A DNA stretch of 61,698 nucleotides from Candidatus Pseudelusimicrobium marinum (GTDB taxonomy: Bacteria > Elusimicrobiota > Elusimicrobia > Elusimicrobiales > Elusimicrobiaceae): contig JABHZW010000026.1 in assembly GCA_018656005.1 (NCBI GenBank), forward strand, positions 1-61,698, given 5' to 3'. This document shows, in pieces, positions 1 to 9,049 of this stretch. Each line of letters opens with the position of its first letter. Position 1 is the stretch's first letter. A model generated the notes under the pieces. The model saw only the letters and a list, made by a program, of their open reading frames with translations. It searched no databases and was not told the DNA's origin. The position numbers were made by a program, and so were the translations under genes.

Positions 1-882
1 ATCAAACAAATTTTTTGGGTTTAAAATTAAAAGTGTGAAACAAGAAATTATAAGTCCCTGAAAAATACCTGAATTTCGGTTAAGCAAAAACCCTGCCACA
101 GCAGCAATGGTAATAAAATAAGCACGAAGTATAGGAGCATCAGCTCCTGCAAGTATTGCATAAACACCAGCCAAAGCAAGTGCTACAAATGCTGCCTTTC
201 GTCGAGTTAAACCAATGATGAAACAAAACATATATACAAGCCAAGTGATGAACCCTACATTAGAACCGCTGGCTACAAGTAAATGCATAGCCCCAGAATC
301 TTGGAAGGCGATATAAAGGTCGTCATCAATATCTTTTTTCTCGCCAAGCGTTATGCCACTTATTATGGCGTAATAACTATCATCTTCAAATGCTTCGCCA
401 AAAGAGTTAAGTATACTTGTCCTAAATTTCTGCATACTTTTAAATGGTAGTGGACTTATTTTTGTGGTGATAACTTCTGTGGGTTTGATTTCACCGTAGA
501 TATTTTTATTTGCCAGGTAATTTTTCCAATTAAAATTACCTGGCGCAGAACTTGAAAAAGGTTCTTTTAAATTACCTTTGATAATAATTTTATCGTGCCA
601 ATAAACGGTTTCTTTTAAAATGGATTGATCTTTAACCTTTGCTAAAATATTACCAGAAACTTTTTTGCCATTTAATTTAGAAACTTTTACCGTAAAGTTT
701 AAACCGCTAGGTTTTTCTTTGGGAATAGAATAAACACTACCCTCGATAACAGCATTATTTAAAGGTGTTTTATGATAGATATTATTTGTGGGAATTTTAT
801 TAGGATTGTAGAGGAAACATATGTATAAAACATATAAGACTAAAGCTATAAATAGGTATCTTTTATAATAAGAAAAGTGCAT
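1..882 (-). CDS. comEC: ComEC/Rec2 family DNA-uptake channel, partial (C-terminal part outside the window)
   Basis: Open reading frame running off the left edge, 294 codons visible. It begins with an N-terminal hydrophobic segment (about residues 8-24), followed by a soluble OB-like domain with the GNFNWKNYLANKNIYGEIK segment typical of the DUF4131 part of ComEC. The Competence domain then starts with a SGAMHLLVASGSNVGF motif (family form SGxxHLLAISGLHVG) and several hydrophobic helices. ComEC is the inner-membrane channel that passes single-stranded DNA into the cytoplasm during natural transformation. The ATG at 880-882 is chosen; a weak GGA lies about 10 bases upstream. The C-terminal membrane helices and any metallo-beta-lactamase domain are not visible, so completeness cannot be judged. 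Confidence 0.88.
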   Translation of the reverse strand, partial: MHFSYYKRYLFIALVLYVLYICFLYNPNKIPTNNIYHKTPLNNAVIEGSVYSIPKEKPSGLNFTVKVSKLNGKKVSGNILAKVKDQSILKETVYWHDKIIIKGNLKEPFSSSAPGNFNWKNYLANKNIYGEIKPTEVITTKISPLPFKSMQKFRTSILNSFGEAFEDDSYYAIISGITLGEKKDIDDDLYIAFQDSGAMHLLVASGSNVGFITWLVYMFCFIIGLTRRKAAFVALALAGVYAILAGADAPILRAYFITIAAVAGFLLNRNSGIFQGLIISCFTLLILNPKNLFD

Positions 883-933
883 ATAATTTTTTTCCAAAAA
901 ATTTTAATTTTGCAAATTTACGAGTATTTTTCT

Positions 934-1029
934 GCAATTTTTTTATTTCTTTCTGACGACTAGTAGGTAGGAACTACCCGAAGCAAAGCGAGGGAACCCT
1001 ACTTTAGGAATAAAAAATAAAAAAATTGC
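934..1029. repeat. Palindromic element with 15-base terminal inverted repeats, beyond the end of recR
   Basis: GCAATTTTTTTATTT at 934-948 is matched exactly in inverted orientation at 1015-1029, and the match continues imperfectly outwards through a TTTTTC/GAAAAA stretch. Between the arms lie smaller inverted repeats: GGTAG-GAA-CTACC at 967-979, and AGTAGG at 962-967 pairing with CCTACT at 998-1003. The right arm ends 17 bases from the recR stop codon. Read from recR, the first arm supplies a run of seven T, so the element could also terminate recR transcription. The layout resembles the element next to rpoD at 59281-59404, but the sequences are not obviously homologous. Confidence 0.6.
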
Positions 1030-1046
1030 GAAAAAGACGAAGTAAA

Positions 1047-1640
1047 CTACACCTTTGTTCTGCCTTTAAGTGCATAAGATAAAGTCAATTCATCTGTATA
1101 TTCTATATCTGCGCCAAGTGGCATACCATAACCAAGCCTGCTGATATTTTCTACACTGCCCTTTAAAACATCTGCAATATAAAGTGCGGTATTTTCGCCT
1201 TCGGTATCTGGATTGGTGGCAAGTATTATTTCTAAAATTTTAGGGTCCGATGCATCTACCCTGCCTGCAAGTTGTTTGATTTTGTGATGCCCAATTTCTT
1301 TAGCACTCACCGGCGATATTGTGCCGTGTAAAACATGGTATAAACCATTATAAATTTTGGTGCGTTCTATGAGTTCAATGTCCTTTGGTTTTTCTACTAT
1401 ACAGATTGAAGTTCTGTCTCTTGCCTCGTCTTTACAGATGTGGCACAAATCGTTTTCGCAATAGTTCAAACAATTGGAACATAATTTTACGGATTTTTTT
1501 AGATTTTGTAATGCAGTACAAAGTTCGTTAGCTTCTGCTTCGCTTGCTTTTAAAAAATAAGAACTAAATCGTTCTGCCTGTTTTGGTCCTACACCAGGCA
1601 GTCTTCTAAATGCGGATATAAGTCTATTTAAGCTCTTCAT
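1047..1640 (-). CDS. recR: Recombination mediator protein RecR
   Basis: 197 residues, normal family length. RecR acts with RecO/RecF to load RecA at single-strand gaps. Visible features in order are an N-terminal helix-hairpin-helix (LPGVGPKQAERF, about residues 14-25), a four-cysteine zinc finger (C54, C57, C66, C69), a Toprim domain beginning SICIVEKP (about 78-85) with TNPDTEGENTALYIAD (about 142-157), and the conserved C-terminal YGMPLGADIEYTDELTLS segment. The start is supported by AAGGAG at 1652-1657, separated from the ATG by a small GTGGG-AAG-CCCAC inverted repeat (1641-1653). It lies downstream of dnaX, the common dnaX-recR arrangement, but the usual intervening ybaB is missing. It probably shares the doxX-dnaX transcript. 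Confidence 0.95.
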   Translation of the reverse strand: MKSLNRLISAFRRLPGVGPKQAERFSSYFLKASEAEANELCTALQNLKKSVKLCSNCLNYCENDLCHICKDEARDRTSICIVEKPKDIELIERTKIYNGLYHVLHGTISPVSAKEIGHHKIKQLAGRVDASDPKILEIILATNPDTEGENTALYIADVLKGSVENISRLGYGMPLGADIEYTDELTLSYALKGRTKV

Positions 1641-1730
1641 GTGGGAAGCCCACTCCTTCTTTTTTAAAGCACATTACATAACACTAGCTTTGTGCTAGCC
1701 GAAGGCAAAAAGTGGCTGGGCACTGCCCAG
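1641..1730. repeat. dnaX-recR spacer with three inverted repeats
   Basis: This 90-base spacer holds GTGGG-AAG-CCCAC (1641-1653), CTAGC-TTTGT-GCTAG (1684-1698) and CTGGGCA-C-TGCCCAG (1716-1730), the last ending directly at the dnaX stop codon. It also carries TACATAACACTAG at 1675-1687, a motif seen again at 7526-7538 and, inverted, at 56584-56597. No good T-run follows in the direction of transcription, so this looks more like a small dispersed element or an mRNA-processing structure than a terminator. Confidence 0.5.
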
Positions 1731-3740
1731 TTAGTTTATAACCTTGCCGGGGATAATATCTAAAATATCTTTTACATCTTGTGATACTTCTATATCTTCG
1801 ACTGGATTTGCAGATGCTAAGATTTCCATATTATCTACAAAGGGTTGTTCTTTAGAAAAACTGTCCTTACTGGAATTTTCTTCTATAGTATTTTTAATTT
1901 GTTTGTTTGCTTCTACACTTGGTTTATTAGGGTTTAAAATAAATTGGAAATTTATATTTTGACCAGATACTTTTTTGGCAAAATTTTGAAAATCTTTTTC
2001 TCTTCGTTCTGCAGTTTCTTTATAGAAATTATCGTTAAAAGAAAGTTGCCATTTATTGCCTTCTTTAAATTCTGCACTACATTTTGTCATCATTTCGTGT
2101 AAGAATGGATTTGTTTGCGAAAAGTTAATAAGCATTTTTTTCCAGACGGTTTTGTCGTCTTCAGGTGTTTCTACTGCTTCTTTTTGAATGGAATTTATTG
2201 TGGTTTTTATGCCAACACCAATATCTGTTTTCTCTATTGTCATAGTAGCTGTTGTTTGTTGTTTTTGTGGCTCCATTGCAGGCATAGGTTGAAAATTCAT
2301 CATACTTGCACTGCCAGTGTTGCTAACATTTTCTGGTTTTGCCTCATATGTTACAGGTGTTTCTTTTACCTGTGGAGTAGGTTGAACTTCTTGTTCTTTA
2401 GCTTCGTATTTTACAGGTTCTGCCACTGGTTTTGCTACTGTTTCTTGTGGTTTGGTATCGTCGCCATTTTTGGCAGTTGAAGTTTCCAAACTTTCTAATC
2501 TTTTAACAAATTTTTCTATATCCAAACTACTATTCATAATTGTAAAGATACCAGTTTCAACTGCCAAAAATGGCAAATCTGTATTTTTCATTTCAGAAAG
2601 TAGTGCTGTAATTTTTCTTGTTAAATCTGCAAGATAGCCAGAGGATACTTTTGCAGTTATTTCTTTACTATTTTCAAGCGGTTCTTTTGTTGTACCTAGC
2701 GAGAAGTAGAATAAATCGCCCAAAACATTTCTTAAATCTTTTAAATAAGAATGCGCATCATAGCCTTCTTTTTTTAAGTTATTAAAAATATCGTGTAAGT
2801 TTTTGCTGTCTTTGTTAATTATGGAGATTATGCTATCTCTAATTATTTCTTTCGGCATTACACCAAGCATTTCGTTTAAATTTTCGCCAGTAATTTTTGT
2901 GCCTACAAAAGAAATTGCTCTGTCCATTAAAACAAGAGCATCTCTTAATGCTCCGCCAGAATTTCTTGCAATAAGTTCTGCTGCATCGTCACTTAAAGAA
3001 ACATCTTCTGATTTGGCTATATGTTGCAATCTAGCGGATATATCCTCGTGAGAGATTGGCTTAAATCTAAAACTTTGGCAACGGGAAAGTATTGTTGCAG
3101 GTACTTTATGTCTTTCAGTTGTGGCTAAAATAAACACAACATGCGATGGTGGTTCTTCGATAGTTTTCAACAATGCATTGAAACTACTTGCTGATAACAT
3201 ATGAACTTCGTCTAAAATAAAAATTTTATATCTATCTCGAACTGAAGCAAGTGCAACGGTATCAATAATTGCTTCTCTAATTTTTTCTACTTGAGTATTA
3301 CTTGCGGCATCAAGTTCCAAGACATCAAGGTCTGAGCTTTTGGAAATTTCTATACATTGAGGACACTTACCACATGGGCTAGCTGTTGCTCTATTTTCTT
3401 TTGTGCCAGTACAATTTAATGCTTTTGCTAAAATTCTTGCAGTGGTTGTTTTACCACAACCTCTTGGTCCGTAGAACATATAAGCATGTGCTATTCTGCC
3501 AAGTTCTATTGCTTTGGATAATGTTTTACTGATACCTTCTTGCCCTATAACTTCCTCGAAACCTTGAGGTCTAAATTTGTTAGCCAAATTTACATAAGCA
3601 TGATCTGAAGAAGGTGCTTTTTTTATTTCTACTGGCTTTGTTTCCACAGGGGCGAGAGCCTCGCCTCCCTCTTTTTTTGTAGCTGGGCTTTGAGGTTCTT
3701 TTATTTCGGGTGTATCTTTTGTGTCGTCAAACATATCCAT
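1731..3740 (-). CDS. dnaX: DNA polymerase III subunit gamma/tau
   Basis: 669 residues. This is the AAA+ clamp-loader subunit of the replicative polymerase. It has Walker A GPRGCGKT (91-98), zinc-module cysteines C110, C123, C126 and C129, Walker B/DEAH-like FILDEVHML (about 174-182), sensor 1 around ILATTERHKVP and an SRCQSFRFKPI segment. Residues about 420-540 are Pro/Thr/Glu-rich linker, and a tau-like C-terminal domain follows. Oddly, about 46 low-complexity residues precede the usual N-terminus (YVNLANKFRPQGF). No alternative Met start exists after Met3, and AAGGAT at 3747-3752 supports the annotated start. It lies between doxX and recR on the minus strand. Confidence 0.95.
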   Translation of the reverse strand: MDMFDDTKDTPEIKEPQSPATKKEGGEALAPVETKPVEIKKAPSSDHAYVNLANKFRPQGFEEVIGQEGISKTLSKAIELGRIAHAYMFYGPRGCGKTTTARILAKALNCTGTKENRATASPCGKCPQCIEISKSSDLDVLELDAASNTQVEKIREAIIDTVALASVRDRYKIFILDEVHMLSASSFNALLKTIEEPPSHVVFILATTERHKVPATILSRCQSFRFKPISHEDISARLQHIAKSEDVSLSDDAAELIARNSGGALRDALVLMDRAISFVGTKITGENLNEMLGVMPKEIIRDSIISIINKDSKNLHDIFNNLKKEGYDAHSYLKDLRNVLGDLFYFSLGTTKEPLENSKEITAKVSSGYLADLTRKITALLSEMKNTDLPFLAVETGIFTIMNSSLDIEKFVKRLESLETSTAKNGDDTKPQETVAKPVAEPVKYEAKEQEVQPTPQVKETPVTYEAKPENVSNTGSASMMNFQPMPAMEPQKQQTTATMTIEKTDIGVGIKTTINSIQKEAVETPEDDKTVWKKMLINFSQTNPFLHEMMTKCSAEFKEGNKWQLSFNDNFYKETAERREKDFQNFAKKVSGQNINFQFILNPNKPSVEANKQIKNTIEENSSKDSFSKEQPFVDNMEILASANPVEDIEVSQDVKDILDIIPGKVIN

Positions 3741-3755
3741 GATGAAATCCTTATT

Positions 3756-4205
3756 TTAGTATCTGCTTATTTTTCTTAAAGTTTTTGTATCTTTGCCCTG
3801 AAGATATTTTTGTGCATCTATACTTATATCACCTGCACCAAAAATAAAAAATGGTATTAAACTGCCAAACCCAAGTAGTAAACCAACAAGTGCGAGCTTA
3901 TCTGTTACGGTTGAAAAAAACATTATAATAAAAGGTAATAAAGCTATCATTAACATAATGCATGCATGTTTAGTTTTGTAGCCAAAAGCTAAAAACATAC
4001 TGCCTACTACAAAAAAAAGCAAGGTTAAAATTACTAATATTTCAGACGATATAGTTCCTAAACTACTTGTATTAGTTATTAAAACTGAAAAATTAAGCAA
4101 AGCCCCTAAAGCACAATAAAGAAATGCAAAACTTACTAAAACTCTTGCAAGTAAAAGTAATAAAGATGCTTCTGGTGAAAACCATATTGTGTTTTTTTTA
4201 GCCAT
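3756..4205 (-). CDS. DoxX-like small integral membrane protein
   Basis: 149 residues with four predicted membrane segments (about 13-37, 48-70, 76-100 and 103-125). The LLLARVLVSFAFLYCALGALLNF start, the central GSMFLAFGYKTKHACIML segment and the four-helix layout resemble the DoxX/DUF4870-type small membrane family. The biochemical role is unknown; some relatives are linked to redox stress or quinone-related complexes. It is the first gene of a minus-strand unit with dnaX 15 bases downstream, and a sigma-70-like promoter lies about 55 bases upstream. Family assignment is moderate and function is not assigned. Confidence 0.6.
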   Translation of the reverse strand: MAKKNTIWFSPEASLLLLLARVLVSFAFLYCALGALLNFSVLITNTSSLGTISSEILVILTLLFFVVGSMFLAFGYKTKHACIMLMIALLPFIIMFFSTVTDKLALVGLLLGFGSLIPFFIFGAGDISIDAQKYLQGKDTKTLRKISRY

Positions 4206-4260
4206 AATTTTGTTTGCCGTTATAAAAGATTTTTTTGCGAGTCTTAAACCTTGTTAGACT

Positions 4261-4288
4261 ATTATATAATAATATGCAAGTGTTTCAA
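4261..4288 (-). promoter_or_regulatory. Sigma-70-type promoter for doxX-dnaX-recR
   Basis: On the minus strand TTGAAA (4283-4288) and TATAAT (4261-4266) are separated by 16 bases. This predicts a transcript starting near 4254 with a leader of about 50 bases, which includes a small AGTCT...AGACT inverted repeat. It is the best-matched -35/-10 pair seen in the window. Confidence 0.65.
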
Positions 4289-4306
4289 AATTTAAATAAT
4301 ATTAGC

Positions 4307-5140
4307 TTAGAAAAACCATCTTAAACCAAATTTAGAACGGTATCCATTGTCGCCATCTATCACTTTTCCGTCGATACCTTTGGTTTTACCCATATAATAT
4401 AAAGTTACATTGCTAATGGCTGTGTAAAAGAAGCCAAGTTCCATATCGTTTTGATATTTTCGTTGACCTTTATAGTTTACATGTTGATATGTTGCCCTAA
4501 ATTTCCAATTATTTAATTTTTTTGTTAGAAATCTAGCAGTAAATGCTCTGTTTAAAAAACCAGAGTCTCTGCCTGTTGGTGGTTCAACCCACAAAGGATC
4601 TCTGGTGGTGTTTGTTATGCTGTTTGCATAGGTAAAATTTTGGACATATCTTAAATCAAGAACATAGCCTTTTATATTAAATTTAAAATCTACCCGCGCG
4701 TCCCACTGATTATTTTTGTACGGTGTTGCCAGCGGTATATTTAACGAATTTACAAAGTTTTCATGACGTCTGTGAACCAAAAAAGCCCACACGGTTAGGG
4801 GGGTGTTTTTAATTTCGGTATTTTTCTCCAGCCCCAGTTGATAAAAAGAGCCTTTATAATCTTCTCTTCTTGGCAAATAAGCACCCGAAATTACATAGTT
4901 TAGAGTAGGTGTTTTGTATCTTAATTTAAGTTCATATTTATTTAGATAATTTGTAAAATCTTCGGTTGTATAATTTCTATAAATTGGTATGATATCTAAA
5001 TTTTTTGTATCTTCTTTAAAGCTTATAAAATAGGAACGAGAATTATTTTTGGCATTATAATTATAAAAGGTATCGATATCTCTTGCAAAGATATTTGTTG
5101 CTGAAAAAATTATAATAATTGCTAAAAATATTTTTTTCAT
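4307..5140 (-). CDS. Putative outer-membrane beta-barrel protein
   Basis: 277 residues. A cleavable signal peptide (MKKIFLAIIIIFSATNIFA, about 1-19) is followed by a protein rich in alternating aromatic and polar residues, ending GLRWFF. A terminal aromatic on the last beta-strand is the usual BAM recognition signal of outer-membrane barrels. No enzymatic motif is visible, and a specific porin or channel family was not recognised. The 6-base gap to the upstream DHS-like gene implies cotranscription. No clear Shine-Dalgarno sequence precedes the ATG. Alternative: a periplasmic beta-rich protein. Confidence 0.6.
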   Translation of the reverse strand: MKKIFLAIIIIFSATNIFARDIDTFYNYNAKNNSRSYFISFKEDTKNLDIIPIYRNYTTEDFTNYLNKYELKLRYKTPTLNYVISGAYLPRREDYKGSFYQLGLEKNTEIKNTPLTVWAFLVHRRHENFVNSLNIPLATPYKNNQWDARVDFKFNIKGYVLDLRYVQNFTYANSITNTTRDPLWVEPPTGRDSGFLNRAFTARFLTKKLNNWKFRATYQHVNYKGQRKYQNDMELGFFYTAISNVTLYYMGKTKGIDGKVIDGDNGYRSKFGLRWFF

Positions 5141-5146
5141 ATTTTA

Positions 5147-6190
5147 TTATTTTGTTTTCAAAAATTTAACATATTCGTTTTTCTTTCTAGTTTTCCAAGC
5201 TTTTTTATGGTAACCATAACTTGCAATTAATGGCATTGCCAATGTTGCTTCTGCATATACCATTTGTTCAAAAGTTGTATCAACTTTACCCCAACTACAA
5301 GCTTCTTTTAATGTGGAACCAGATAATGCACCGTCTCTATCATCGGCGACAGTTATTTGAATTGCATATTTGTGCATTGCAACATCTTTACCTAAAATTT
5401 CCGCCGATACAACTACATCTTGTGCAAAGTTTTTAGGTACACCGCCACCAATCATAAACAAACCGGTTTCGCCGGCTTTGATTTTGATTTTAGTTAAATC
5501 TAAAAAGTCTTTTACACTATCTATTGCGACATGTTTTTTCGGGTTCTTATATTGATGTGCCACTAAACCAAAGCCAGCACTACAATCGGAAAATGCTGGT
5601 ACAAAAATAGGTAAATGATGTTTGTATGCCTGATAAACTATGCTGTTTTTGTTTTTATTTTTCTTTGGATTTTTATCTAAAAATTTTCCCATCTCCCAAA
5701 TAAATTCTTGCGAAGAATATGCTTTTTTCGGCAAACTATCTGCGATATCCATAATTGTATCGTCACAAATTCTAAGTTCGTCTTCATCTATATATGTATC
5801 GTAAATTCTATCAATTGCTAGCTTTCGTAGATGTTGATCGTCGGAACCATATTGATCGCCTTTATAATGTTTGAAACCTAATGCTTCGAAGAAATCTTGG
5901 TCTACGATATTAGCACCTGTTGAAACTATGGCATCTATCATATTATTTTTTATCATATCTACAACAATATCTTTTAGTCCTGCTGAAAATAAAGAGCCTG
6001 CTAAACACAAAATAATGCTACACTTTTTATCTTTTAACATCATGTTGTAGATATCACCCGCTCGGGATAAATCCCTCGCGGTAAAAGACATTTTACCCAT
6101 ATCTTCAAGTAGTTTTAGCGAGTTATGTTTTTTGATATCAATATGTTTAATAGAAGTTTTTAATAAATCTTTTTTAGTTTGCTTCTTCAT
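5147..6190 (-). CDS. Deoxyhypusine synthase-family protein (likely bacterial polyamine enzyme)
   Basis: 347 residues. The fold is clear from [56 protein letters not shown] and the EACSWGK motif, whose Lys is the site of the aminobutyl-enzyme intermediate in eukaryotic DHS. Eukaryotic and archaeal DHS moves an aminobutyl group from spermidine to eIF5A. Bacteria lack eIF5A, and bacterial DHS-like proteins are thought to act on small amines, for example in homospermidine formation. The substrate here cannot be read from sequence. GGAG at 6199-6202 supports the start. The MTA-recycling genes about 3 kb away are consistent with polyamine metabolism. Confidence 0.8.
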   Translation of the reverse strand: MKKQTKKDLLKTSIKHIDIKKHNSLKLLEDMGKMSFTARDLSRAGDIYNMMLKDKKCSIILCLAGSLFSAGLKDIVVDMIKNNMIDAIVSTGANIVDQDFFEALGFKHYKGDQYGSDDQHLRKLAIDRIYDTYIDEDELRICDDTIMDIADSLPKKAYSSQEFIWEMGKFLDKNPKKNKNKNSIVYQAYKHHLPIFVPAFSDCSAGFGLVAHQYKNPKKHVAIDSVKDFLDLTKIKIKAGETGLFMIGGGVPKNFAQDVVVSAEILGKDVAMHKYAIQITVADDRDGALSGSTLKEACSWGKVDTTFEQMVYAEATLAMPLIASYGYHKKAWKTRKKNEYVKFLKTK

Positions 6191-6256
6191 TTTTTTCTCC
6201 GTATTTTTATGTTAGAATATAGGAATATTATATTAAATTTTAAAGAGGTGTTGAAT

Positions 6257-7507
6257 ATGTATGAAGAAATAAAAAAATCAGACAAAGCGGTATACGATTC
6301 TATTATGGCTGAATATCAGAGACAGCAAAATAATTTGGAACTTATCGCATCAGAAAATTTTACAAGCCAAGCTGTAATGGAAGCACAAGGTTCTGTATTA
6401 ACAAACAAATATGCAGAGGGCTACCCGGGTAGAAGATATTATGGCGGTTGCGAAAATGTAGATGTGACAGAAAAATTAGCAATCGAGCGAGCAAAAGAAC
6501 TTTTCGGGGCGGAACATGCGAATGTTCAGCCACATAGTGGTACACAAGCAAATATCGCGGCTTACTTATCCTTAATTAACCCGGGTGATACAATTTTGGG
6601 TTTGTCGCTTGATCATGGCGGACACCTAACCCACGGGCATCCATTAAGTTTTAGTGGTAAATATTTCAAAGTGGGTTCAATTTTGGTCGACAAAGAAACC
6701 GAAATGATTGATTATGACGAAGCCGAAAGAGTAGCAATGGAAGTAAAACCAAAGTTAATGATGATGGGTGCATCAAGCTATTCAAGAATTTTTGACTGGA
6801 AGAGATTGAGAGAAATTGCCGATAAAGTTGGCGCATATTTAGTGTGCGATATCGCCCATTATGCGGGTTTGGTAGCGGTGGGAGAATATCCATCGCCAGT
6901 ACCTTATGCTGATATCGTCACGACGACAACTCATAAGACTTTGAGAGGTCCAAGAGGCGGATTAATTTTGTGTAAAGAAAAACACAGAAAAGCTGTGAAT
7001 CGAACCGTGTTCCCCGGCAACCAAGGCGGACCGCTTGAACATGTAATTGCAGGTAAAGCAGTATGTTTTGGTGAAGCATTGAAACCGGAATTTAAGGAAT
7101 ATCAAAAGCAGGTTAAGAAGAATGCGAGCCAGTTGGCTACTGAGCTTGAAAACTTGGGTTATCGGATTGTTTCCGGCGGGACAGATTGTCATGTGCTTTC
7201 TGTAGATTTGCGACCGAAAAAGTTGACTGGAAAGATTGCTGAAGAGTGTCTTGATAAAGCAGGTATTACCGTCAATAAAAATACGATTCCATATGACCCA
7301 GAAAAGCCGTTGATTACAAGTGGAATTCGGATTGGCACACCAGCGATTACGACACGAGGAATGAAAGATGGCGATATGATGCAGGTGGCGAAATTTATTG
7401 ATGATGCCTTGGCACATCATGATGATGAGGGATATTTAGCGGGCATACAGAAGCAGGTGGCGGAGTTTTGCCAAAAGTATCCATTGTATGGTGGCAGTGC
7501 CACCTGA
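6257..7507 (+). CDS. glyA: Serine hydroxymethyltransferase
   Basis: 416 residues, the normal length. It interconverts serine plus tetrahydrofolate with glycine plus 5,10-methylene-THF, using PLP. Visible are the N-terminal [35 protein letters not shown], the PLP lysine in [15 protein letters not shown], and the C-terminal [13 protein letters not shown]. The frame is open from 6179, but the ATG at 6257 is chosen because it has AGAGGTG at 6244-6250 and gives the family N-terminus. It is transcribed divergently from the DHS-like gene and appears monocistronic. Confidence 0.97.
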   Translation: MYEEIKKSDKAVYDSIMAEYQRQQNNLELIASENFTSQAVMEAQGSVLTNKYAEGYPGRRYYGGCENVDVTEKLAIERAKELFGAEHANVQPHSGTQANIAAYLSLINPGDTILGLSLDHGGHLTHGHPLSFSGKYFKVGSILVDKETEMIDYDEAERVAMEVKPKLMMMGASSYSRIFDWKRLREIADKVGAYLVCDIAHYAGLVAVGEYPSPVPYADIVTTTTHKTLRGPRGGLILCKEKHRKAVNRTVFPGNQGGPLEHVIAGKAVCFGEALKPEFKEYQKQVKKNASQLATELENLGYRIVSGGTDCHVLSVDLRPKKLTGKIAEECLDKAGITVNKNTIPYDPEKPLITSGIRIGTPAITTRGMKDGDMMQVAKFIDDALAHHDDEGYLAGIQKQVAEFCQKYPLYGGSAT

Positions 7508-7523
7508 CATTTTCTTTAAGCAA

Positions 7524-7558
7524 ACTACATAACACTAGTTTTACTAATGTTAATTAGC
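7524..7558. repeat. Short dispersed motif beginning ACTACATAACACTAG
   Basis: ACTACATAACACTA (7524-7537) also occurs inverted at 56584-56597, and the similarity extends patchily for about 20 more bases. Its last 12 bases plus a following G also occur at 1675-1687. All three copies are intergenic and near gene ends. Here it is followed by an imperfect CTAGTT...AATTAG inverted repeat. The length is short enough that chance cannot be excluded. Confidence 0.35.
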
Positions 7559-7578
7559 CAGCTTTTAGCTTTAACAAA

Positions 7579-7608
7579 AGCCCTCGTTCCTTATAAGGAA
7601 CGAGGGCT
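7579..7608. terminator. Perfect 30-base palindrome beyond glyA
   Basis: The half-site AGCCCTCGTTCCTTA is followed directly by its exact reverse complement, giving 15 paired positions with no spacer. Read on the minus strand it is followed by TTTTGTT; on the plus strand no T-run follows. It lies between the convergent glyA and MFS genes and may be a terminator or transcription block. A homodimer-binding operator is a less likely alternative. Confidence 0.55.
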
Positions 7609-7671
7609 ATACAAATAAAATTTGTTCGCACCCTAACGGGAAGATTATTCAAACATTTAAACAGAAAACAA

Positions 7672-7709
7672 AAAACAGGTAGGTTCATTTTTCCGAACCT
7701 GCCTGTTTT
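7672..7709. terminator. Bidirectional intrinsic terminator between glyA and the MFS gene
   Basis: AAACAGGTAGGTTC pairs with GAACCTGCCTGTTT (one mismatch) around an ATTTTTCC loop. A strong T-rich tract follows on the minus strand (reading TTTTTTGTTTTC), and TTTT follows on the plus strand. It fits termination of both convergent genes. Confidence 0.75.
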
Positions 7710-7748
7710 CTCCTCGCTTCACGCTGTTGCTTTTTTTGTTAATAAATT

Positions 7749-9002
7749 TTACTCCAACCCTTCTTCCTTAAGAGTTAAATTTTTCTTTAATCTTAAAATT
7801 CCATAACCGGCGAAAAATACCGCAATTGCGGTCACTATCCATGGTATTGGTGTCCAAATTACACTAAAATAATTTACCATAAACCCGCCGATAAGTATCC
7901 CAAATGCTATCCCACCTTGATGCACCATTCCTTGCATACCAATGTATCTACCCTTTTTGCCTTCAGGTGCTATGTTGGCTGGCAATGTGTGTGTGCCGGG
8001 TAAAACTGCTGTCTCAGCGAAAGAAAAGAACATTACTCCCAATGCGGTTATAAAAAATATGCCAGTAAACCCAAATAACCAAACATTCGAACTTCCTATA
8101 AAATTGGAAAAACCAATTGTCAAATAGCCCATCGCAAATAAAATGCAACCTAAAAACATTGCTAATGTTATTCTGATTTTACTGGTAAATTTTGTCATCC
8201 AAATTTGAAATAAAACCACAGTCGCTCCGTTCACAGAAAGTAATAGTCCGACATAACTGCTTGGCATATTTAAAAAATTTGTTGCATGAAGGGGTAAGCT
8301 AACAAAAAGTTGACTCATTCCAGCAGCAATAATTAATGCCGATAAACAAAATTTCGCGAATCGTTTATCTTTTAAACAGGATAAAGTATCTGTGAAATTT
8401 GATTTTGTTTGTTTTGTGATTTTTTTCAGTTTTGGGATTGTTGTTAAAATCACAAAGAATGCGGTTAAATAAAATAAAGAAGTAATACTAAAAGTTAGAG
8501 AATAAGATTTTAATGCAAAATATCCGCCAACAGCAGGACCAATTGCCCAACCAAAATTTAAACCAGTTCTAATAGCACCAAACGCTTGAACTCTTTTGTT
8601 TGGTGCAACTGTGTCGGCGATATATGCATTTGAACTTGGGCGAAAAAAACTCATTGCAAAACATGCTAAAAAGTAAGAAATAATAACCCATAAGTAGTGG
8701 GTATTAAGTTTTATGCAAAGTGCAATTAGGTTGATAAAAACAAAAGTCAAACTTAAGCCAATAAGCATAACTTTTTTTCTACCGATAACATCAGACAGCT
8801 CGCCACTTATTGCATTTCCTACTGCGGTAAGCCCCATTGCGAAAGCTAATATTAAACCTATCAAACTTGCTGCAAGTTGTTTTTCTACACTTAAATAAAT
8901 AGTGAAAAATGGAATGGATAAACCATACCCAAAAGCGATAATTGCATTTGTGCCTGCTATTACCCAGACCTCTTTTGTATATGAAATTTTATTTGTCTGC
9001 AT
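7749..9002 (-). CDS. Major facilitator superfamily drug/solute exporter
   Basis: 417 residues with about 12 hydrophobic segments. Motif A between helices 2 and 3 is visible as GELSDVIGRKKVMLIG, and RTGLNFGWAIGPAVGGYFA resembles motif C-type segments of drug:H+ antiporters. The general layout resembles the TetA/multidrug branch, but the substrate is unknown. A TTG five codons upstream (9017) could also start the frame. The ATG at 9000-9002 is preferred because TACAAT lies exactly 6 bases upstream, so the mRNA may be leaderless. It is divergent from mtnP. Confidence 0.82.
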   Translation of the reverse strand: MQTNKISYTKEVWVIAGTNAIIAFGYGLSIPFFTIYLSVEKQLAASLIGLILAFAMGLTAVGNAISGELSDVIGRKKVMLIGLSLTFVFINLIALCIKLNTHYLWVIISYFLACFAMSFFRPSSNAYIADTVAPNKRVQAFGAIRTGLNFGWAIGPAVGGYFALKSYSLTFSITSLFYLTAFFVILTTIPKLKKITKQTKSNFTDTLSCLKDKRFAKFCLSALIIAAGMSQLFVSLPLHATNFLNMPSSYVGLLLSVNGATVVLFQIWMTKFTSKIRITLAMFLGCILFAMGYLTIGFSNFIGSSNVWLFGFTGIFFITALGVMFFSFAETAVLPGTHTLPANIAPEGKKGRYIGMQGMVHQGGIAFGILIGGFMVNYFSVIWTPIPWIVTAIAVFFAGYGILRLKKNLTLKEEGLE

Positions 9003-9008
9003 AATTTT

Positions 9009-9014
9009 ATTGTA
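9009..9014 (-). promoter_or_regulatory. -10 hexamer 6 bases before the MFS start
   Basis: TACAAT on the minus strand, followed by six bases and then the ATG. No Shine-Dalgarno sequence is present, so a leaderless transcript is suggested. Confidence 0.4.
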
Positions 9015-9049
9015 CAATTTAATAGTAAATTTATTTTAGGAGAATTATT

